A DNA stretch of 64,000 nucleotides from assembly GCF_900111985.1 (NCBI RefSeq), contig NZ_FOKI01000009.1, positions 87,667 to 151,666 of the forward strand. Reading direction: 5' to 3'. Positions 61,065-64,000 of the stretch are shown here, in pieces (the stretch's first letter is position 1; each line of letters starts with the position of its first letter). The position numbers and the translations under genes are program-made. The notes beneath the pieces are model-generated. The model saw nothing but the letters and a program-made list of their open reading frames with translations. It searched no databases and was not told the origin of the DNA. The DNA comes from Clostridium frigidicarnis (GTDB taxonomy: Bacteria > Bacillota > Clostridia > Clostridiales > Clostridiaceae).

Positions 61065-61125
61065 GATCTCATCCTCCAATTAAATAATCTTTATTTTGTC
61101 TTGTTATACAAATCTAGCTTATTTG

Positions 61126-61412
61126 ACAAGAAAATTACATCATATTTTTTGTAAATAAATACAATAAATTACTCAATTTATATTATTCCACTTAACTAGT
61201 GAATAATTAAACTTTTTTATTAATGTAGAATTACACACAAAGAATTAGAAAGGCTCTATGATGTTCGCTATTATGTTAGTTCGGAACATTCTTAAAAAAT
61301 ATTTAAATATCAATACTGTATTAAAACATAGTCTATATATCAATTTTATCTTATCCTTGTATTGGGGCGCAAAAACACCATAAAATTCAATTTTGAATAA
61401 TATGGTGTTATA
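61126..61412. repeat. Composite module (P-like ... H), 61.1-61.4 kb
   Basis: The P-like promoter motif is at 61126-61152 and a clear H stem-loop (AACACCATA ... TATGGTGTT, 61371-61410) is followed by ATAAACAATTATTCAGTTTTT. H follows the HD gene (minus strand); P precedes the GNAT gene. The 220 bases between hold no B core that I recognise. Confidence 0.68.
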
Positions 61413-61497
61413 AACAATTATTCAGTTTTTATTGTTGTTACACTAAATAAGAAGATTGTGATTTAACTTTGTAATTATAAACTAAAGATATTATTCA

Positions 61498-62055
61498 TTA
61501 GCTTAATATCGATTGAATCAAATCCTTTTTAACTTTATAATATTTCTTGCTTTCTGGAGACATTTTATTATAGCTTCTTTCAAGTTTGTTTTTAACAAAC
61601 TTCATGCCATCATCAATGTTCAGCTTTTTTTGAACAAATGCCAAATAAAATAGTGATGGCAATGTATCGTAATGAGAAATGGCATCAGCATCAGCAACAC
61701 ATATTTCTTCCTTAGTTGTTTTTTCTTTTATTACGCTTCCACGGTGATTCAATATGCACAATTTAACTAACTCAATTTTATCTGTTGGGTAATTATATGA
61801 TTTTAGGATTTCCTCTGCCATATTTGCACCATGAATATGATGATTTTCATATAGACCATAATCCGTGATTGATGCTATATCATGTAACCACCCTGCAATC
61901 TCACACACTTCAATATCTGCTTGGTATAGACCAGCGAGTTCAACAGCATTATTCGCTACACTCTCAATATGTTGATAAATACCAACACCAAAAAAATTAT
62001 TTGAACTTTCACATCTTCTTTTAATATCTTTTTTTATATTTTCAATCATATCCAT
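61498..62055 (-). CDS. HD-domain phosphohydrolase, 185 aa
   Basis: A single HD domain: HIESVANNAVELAGLYQ (first His), GWLHDIASI (HD pair) and DADAIS (final Asp), separated by helices with HHIHGANMAEEIL. HD proteins of this size hydrolyse nucleotides or phosphomonoesters; the exact substrate is unknown. ATG 62055 has GGGGGAAAATAGGAAT upstream. Its promoter module P/B is at 62138-62300. Confidence 0.85.
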   Translation of the reverse strand: MDMIENIKKDIKRRCESSNNFFGVGIYQHIESVANNAVELAGLYQADIEVCEIAGWLHDIASITDYGLYENHHIHGANMAEEILKSYNYPTDKIELVKLCILNHRGSVIKEKTTKEEICVADADAISHYDTLPSLFYLAFVQKKLNIDDGMKFVKNKLERSYNKMSPESKKYYKVKKDLIQSILS

Positions 62056-62137
62056 TCCTATTTTCCCCCATTTAACACACCATTTTACTTGGAAACATAT
62101 AAATTATTTTTGTTCCTTCTCAGAATCTAACCAGTTG

Positions 62138-62328
62138 AACTTACTTAACAAGAAAATTATAACATATACTTTTAGGCAGCCCATCTTATTTGCCATAATT
62201 TAGAGTATAACTTCATCATAAAACACTGTATTATTCAAGTTTCAAAGAACATTGTTTGTATTTTCAACATAAATAATTATATTGTCTAATATTTGTAATA
62301 CCATGTAAAAACACCATAAAACTCATTT
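62138..62328. repeat. Composite module (P, B, half H) interrupted by the IS
   Basis: P (ATATGTTATAATTTTCTTG on the minus strand, 62140-62166) and B (AATGTTCTTTGAAACTTGAA with TTAGACAATATAATTATTTA, 62220-62295) are intact. The H element begins at 62307 (AAAACACCATAAAACTCATT) but is cut after 62328 by the insertion sequence. The missing half is expected beyond 64000. Confidence 0.72.
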
Positions 62329-62373
62329 TGAACTGCACCCTGTCAAGTAGACAGTGGAAATAATAAAAACTAC

Positions 62374-63213
62374 TTAAGCGGCTAAAGCCCTAAATTCCAA
62401 TGGGCTTAGGCCGTTTAATCTTTTTTGAAGTCTTTTAGTATTATAGAAGATAATATATTCATTGATTGCATTAGTCAGTTCTTCATATGTATGATATTTA
62501 TGCAAATAGTACCTTTCACATTTAAGAGTACCCCAAAAAGCCTCCATTGGTCCATTGTCAATACATTTGCCCACACGTGACATACTTTGTGTCATTTGAG
62601 CTTCATCTAGCTTACGCTTAAAACCATAAGATGTATATTGAAAACCACGATCGCTATGAAGCATAGGGCTTGCGCCCGGATTAGCCGATAAGGCTAGGTC
62701 TAAGTTACTAAAAACAAGATCATTATTGTTAGAATGGTCAAGAACATATGCGACAATAGAGTTGTCATATAGATCAAAAATGGCACTTAAATAGGCCTTC
62801 TGAGAGTTACCGTATTTTAACTCAGTAACATCAGTAAGCCACTTCTGATTCAGCCTATCGGCTGAAAACGTACGATTTAGTAAATTTTCTGCTACCTGCT
62901 GCGGAGCAGACTTGACATAACGTTTCTTCTTTCTGCGAATTACAGATTGTAACGATGCCAGTCTCATAAGTCGATAGATGCGTTTATGGTTAAAGTTTTT
63001 ATTTAGCCTATGATTTAAGTTCAAAGTCATTCTTCGATAACCATAGATACCATCTACTTCATCATAGATTTTAACAATTTCTGCAGTTAACATCGTGTTT
63101 TCAGTCTCTTGAACGCTTTTTTCACGCTTTGTCCACTTATAGTATGAAGAGCGTGGAATCATTGCTATTTCGCATAATAAAGATACAGAGAACTTCTCTT
63201 TTTCATGGAGCAT
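62374..63213 (-). CDS. IS3-family transposase OrfB (DDE integrase)
   Basis: A 279-aa catalytic subunit with HTH_21-like N-terminus and rve core. The DDE triad is visible: WLTDVTE (first Asp), LHSDRGFQYTS (second Asp) and NGPMEAFWG (Glu), with about 35 residues between the last two, as expected. In this family OrfB is made mainly as an OrfA-OrfB fusion by -1 frameshifting at CTAAAAAAATT (63284-63290); the fused frame stays open across the join (KIGGTRKEAVLSRIRQENKY). It is intact. Confidence 0.93.
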   Translation of the reverse strand: MLHEKEKFSVSLLCEIAMIPRSSYYKWTKREKSVQETENTMLTAEIVKIYDEVDGIYGYRRMTLNLNHRLNKNFNHKRIYRLMRLASLQSVIRRKKKRYVKSAPQQVAENLLNRTFSADRLNQKWLTDVTELKYGNSQKAYLSAIFDLYDNSIVAYVLDHSNNNDLVFSNLDLALSANPGASPMLHSDRGFQYTSYGFKRKLDEAQMTQSMSRVGKCIDNGPMEAFWGTLKCERYYLHKYHTYEELTNAINEYIIFYNTKRLQKRLNGLSPLEFRALAA

Positions 63214-63251
63214 TGAAATTGCAATATACTTATTTTCTTGTCTTATACGGC

Positions 63252-63932
63252 TTAATACCGCCTCCTTTCTAGTCCCTCCAATTTTTTTAGGAATGCATTC
63301 TCCGCCCTTAATTTTTCATTTTCAGCCTCAAGCCTTTTCATTTCAAGTTTTATTTTCTCTTCGGGTGTAAGCTCAGTTTCATTCTTCTTACCACGTCTAT
63401 CCTGAAGTGCATTTTCTCCACCAAATTCATATTTTTTAACCCATTGATATACTTGCTGATAAGAAACATTATGCGTCTCAGCAGTATGCTGATAGTTATT
63501 TTTATGATCAATACAGTACTGTACAATTTCAATTCTTTCTCTAAAAGACGTACTTCTTCCTTTTGCCATAGATTTTCTCATTCCTTTCGGTATTGCCGTT
63601 ACTTCTCTATGACTATTATAATTGTTTATCCATCTTTTCAACACTGATTTATCTGTTAATCCATATTTATTCACAAGTTCTCTTTGTGAATATTTTCCAG
63701 ATAGATATTCAAGAACAACTTGTTCCTTTAGTTCTCTTGAATATTTCTTGTAAGTTTTTGACTCTCTCAATCCATCTACTCCATACTTCTCGTAGTTGTA
63801 TCTCCACTTATAAAAAGCATAGGTACTAATACTGTAATTAATGCAGAGTTCTTGTATTGAGCTAGTTCCACTCTCATAATCCATTAAAATTTCGTACTTT
63901 TCCTCTGCTGTATATTTAGTTCTTCCGGACAA
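63252..63932 (-). CDS. IS3-family transposase OrfA
   Basis: A 226-aa DNA-binding protein with two helix-turn-helix modules (about 10-60: TAEEKYEILMDYESGTSSIQ; about 105-160: SFRERIEIVQYCIDHKNNYQ) and a leucine-zipper-like C-terminus (LEAENEKLRAENAFLKKLEG). The length, longer than a usual 90-120 aa OrfA, fits the IS150-like subgroup. Near its end, seven A (CTA AAA AAA) form a slippery site for OrfB expression. It is intact. Confidence 0.92.
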   Translation of the reverse strand: MSGRTKYTAEEKYEILMDYESGTSSIQELCINYSISTYAFYKWRYNYEKYGVDGLRESKTYKKYSRELKEQVVLEYLSGKYSQRELVNKYGLTDKSVLKRWINNYNSHREVTAIPKGMRKSMAKGRSTSFRERIEIVQYCIDHKNNYQHTAETHNVSYQQVYQWVKKYEFGGENALQDRRGKKNETELTPEEKIKLEMKRLEAENEKLRAENAFLKKLEGLERRRY

Positions 63933-64000
63933 AAAAATACTCCCCTTTCCAGCAACAGATTTTTATTTTTTAATCTGTCTACTTTAAGGGGAGCATATCA

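Larger units (their letters stand above)
62329..64000 (-). mobile_element. IS3-family (IS150-like) insertion sequence, about 1672 bp
   Basis: Both ends are TG...CA with related inverted repeats: TGAACTGCACCC then AAGTAGACAG at the left, TGATATGCTCCC then AAGTAGACAG at the right, both 26 bases. The right end coincides with the last base of the window. Two overlapping minus-strand ORFs form the usual OrfA/OrfB with a -1 frameshift site (A7). It is inserted into an H stem-loop, splitting it. A target duplication cannot be seen. Confidence 0.9.

Noticed and set aside
39760..62330. Classical integron
   Set aside because: No integrase gene and no attC core (GTTRRRY type) could be found in the modules; only a cassette-like arrangement is claimed.
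1..64000. tRNA or rRNA genes
   Set aside because: I looked for cloverleaf-like and rRNA segments; only the short boxA-like motif in the modules recalls rRNA operons, and no RNA gene could be supported.

Overview
The window is a roughly 28% G+C, Gram-positive-type segment. It has strong AGGAGG-like ribosome binding sites, frequent TTG and GTG starts, lipoproteins and T-rich hairpin terminators. Families such as the YesMN-type two-component pair, the fused OpuC-like transporter, Mrr-like, SNF2/SWIM, Suv3-like and DUF6483-like proteins point to a Clostridium sensu stricto chromosome. I cannot fix the species from sequence alone.

Layout. 1-8.5 kb: small proteins (three under 60 residues), a membrane-anchored Mrr-type nuclease, a coiled-coil protein with a 42-bp tandem repeat, a large SNF2 helicase with a SWIM zinc finger, and a lipoprotein. 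8.9-11.6 kb: a quaternary-amine/ergothioneine-type ABC importer. 11.7-20.2 kb: a minus-strand block with an Fbp/Phn-type ABC importer, MgtC and a YesM/YesN sensor-regulator pair. 20.7-25.4 kb: an LspA-like protein, an alpha/beta hydrolase, a HEPN/MNT toxin-antitoxin pair and a NUDIX protein. 25.6-38.7 kb: housekeeping-like genes, including RsgA with an apparent leader-peptide switch, a Prs variant, alkyladenine glycosylase, a GntR/membrane-protein operon with a perfect inverted-repeat operator, a histidine phosphatase, a Suv3-like helicase, a pentapeptide protein and an HExxH protein. 38.8-62.3 kb: an accessory island. Nearly all its genes are on the minus strand as single-gene units or short operons (five complete or broken GNATs here, methyltransferases, MFS efflux, a MacB-like ABC system, flavodoxin reductase, AraC/GyrI regulator, S9 peptidase, deacetylase, a two-component system with a lipoprotein, HD hydrolase). 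62.3-64.0 kb: a complete IS3-family element.

The most unusual aspect is structural. Gene units in the island, and two genes near 21-23 kb, are separated by a recurring composite intergenic module. Read in gene direction it is a conserved stem-loop (H) after the gene, an rRNA-leader-like segment (B) with a boxA-like core, and a conserved extended -10 promoter (P) before the next gene. Several truncated genes end at or inside these modules. This resembles a cassette array, although no integrase is visible here. At least five other dispersed palindromic or MITE-like families occur (6.4/15.3/27.6 kb; 20.3/34.6 kb; 15.1/29.3/34.8 kb; 23.6 kb; 6.3/19.0/35.0 kb).

Two likely translation-attenuation leaders stand out: one upstream of the MFS efflux gene at 45.6-45.75 kb and one upstream of rsgA at 26.67-26.80 kb. 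Both are inferred from sequence complementarity only.
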